DNA from: an uncultured Clostridia bacterium
Lineage (GTDB): Bacteria > Bacillota > Clostridia > Oscillospirales > Oscillospiraceae
Assembly (NCBI GenBank): GCA_947167725.1
Contig: CAMVJF010000124.1
Location: forward strand, 1-5,469
Length of the DNA: 5,469 nt
Direction of reading: 5' to 3'
Part shown: piece by piece, positions 4,897 to 5,469 of the stretch
Numbering within the stretch: the stretch's first letter is position 1
Layout: each line of letters opens with the position of its first letter
Made by a program: the position numbers and the translations under genes
The notes under the pieces: model-generated
Seen by the model: only the letters and a program-made list of their open reading frames with translations
What the model was told of the DNA's origin: nothing
Databases searched by the model: none

Positions 4897-5469
4897 TTAC
4901 AGATACCTGGTGTCCTCCGGCGGGAAGTACTCCTTTTCCGGCATGCGGTAGGTCTGCGTGCCGCGGCGCTCGGCCTCCATGCAGTCCTGCACGAAGTTGA
5001 TGAATTCCTCCGCCAGCTCCGACTTTCTGGCGCTGCGCGGCCAGACCAGCGCGTATTCGATCTGCCGGGCGCTCTCGGTGATGACCTTTTTCACGACCAG
5101 CTCGTTTTCATTGTAGGTCGTCATCGGATAGATACAGATCCCGGCGTTCTGCTCGGCGAGCGCAACGGCGTCGATATAGTTGGACAGGTCGCCCGCGATG
5201 ACGGGCTCTTCGCCCAGCTCTCCGAACCATGCGCGGATCGAATCGGCCCTGTAGCGGCGGTTCGGGATATACAGCGGCTGCCCGACCAGCATTTTCAGCG
5301 GAAGGAAAGTGCCCGGCTCTCCGGCCAGCGGATGATCCTTGGACATCATCGCCACCCACGCCTCGCGTCCGACGGAGAAGCCCTCGAGCAGCTCCGGATT
5401 GTACGGCGCGGCGACCAGCGAGAGGTCGGCAAGCCCGTGCTGCAGGCGCTCGATCACCTCGTCGCCGCT
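4897..5469 (-). CDS. LysR-type transcriptional regulator, C-terminal effector-binding domain (N-terminus beyond window)
   Basis: The frame is open from the right window edge to a TAA stop at 4899-4897 and gives 190 residues. They match the LysR substrate-binding domain: SGDEVIERLQHGLADLSLV at fragment residues 1-19 (the usual s-g---e-i--L--g--D--l-- opening), DHPLA at 45-49, PLYIPNR in the middle, the AEQNAGICIYP stretch ending near 115 (normally LV--G-GI-l-P), and EYALVWPR near 138-145. The missing part, about 110 residues in this family, would hold the winged helix-turn-helix DNA-binding domain. The GTG at 5457-5455 lies inside the conserved opening strand, so it is not a start. Family members bind a small-molecule co-inducer and control nearby or divergent genes; neither the ligand nor the target is visible. 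The tail after the domain is charged and ends MPEKEYFPPEDTRYL. Its own terminator separates it from the surface gene downstream. Confidence 0.93.
   Translation of the reverse strand, partial: SGDEVIERLQHGLADLSLVAAPYNPELLEGFSVGREAWVAMMSKDHPLAGEPGTFLPLKMLVGQPLYIPNRRYRADSIRAWFGELGEEPVIAGDLSNYIDAVALAEQNAGICIYPMTTYNENELVVKKVITESARQIEYALVWPRSARKSELAEEFINFVQDCMEAERRGTQTYRMPEKEYFPPEDTRYL

Noticed and set aside
4897..5457. Treating the regulator as a complete 186-residue protein starting at GTG 5457-5455
   Set aside because: The four codons upstream (S-G-D-E) continue the conserved opening of the LysR effector-binding domain, and the frame stays open to the window edge. The gene is therefore a fragment that continues to the right.

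Overview
The window holds two protein genes, both on the minus strand and both cut by the window edges, separated by a compact intergenic region. Positions 1-4665 are one uninterrupted minus-strand frame: the first 1555 residues of a very large secreted, multi-domain surface protein whose C-terminus lies off the left edge. Positions 4897-5469 are the last 190 residues of a LysR-type transcriptional regulator whose N-terminal DNA-binding part lies off the right edge. The 231 bases between them hold, in the direction of transcription, the 3' tail of the regulator mRNA, a strong rho-independent terminator, a sigma-A-like promoter with an extended -10, and a ribosome binding site for the surface protein. 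Every long plus-strand frame (the largest is 2524-4692) is an antisense shadow of the surface gene.

The surface protein reads, from the N-terminus: a signal peptide; four cysteine-rich CxxC repeats; an Ig-like domain; a BspA-type leucine-rich repeat domain with six exact 23-residue units; a Big_2 Ig-like domain; two copies of a beta-rich module; a divergent InlB B-repeat-like domain; three more copies of the beta-rich module; and two and a half Listeria-Bacteroides (Flg_new) repeats, at which point the window ends. This is the architecture of an extended stalk-like adhesin or cell-wall protein. No anchor (LPxTG, SLH or choline-binding repeats) is visible, because the C-terminus is missing.

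The organism is probably a GC-rich gut Clostridium-class Firmicute (Oscillospiraceae/Lachnospiraceae-like). The grounds are the Gram-positive signal peptide, the LRR_5/Big_2/Flg_new domain mix, the GAGGT ribosome binding site and the TAGAAT promoter. This is inference; no taxonomic marker is present.

Nothing links the two genes in function except adjacency. The terminator and the separate promoter argue that they are independent transcription units. I see no defence system, mobile element, CRISPR array or structured RNA gene. The most interesting content is the five-copy beta module, which I cannot assign to a named family, and the nucleotide-level repeats inside the surface gene.
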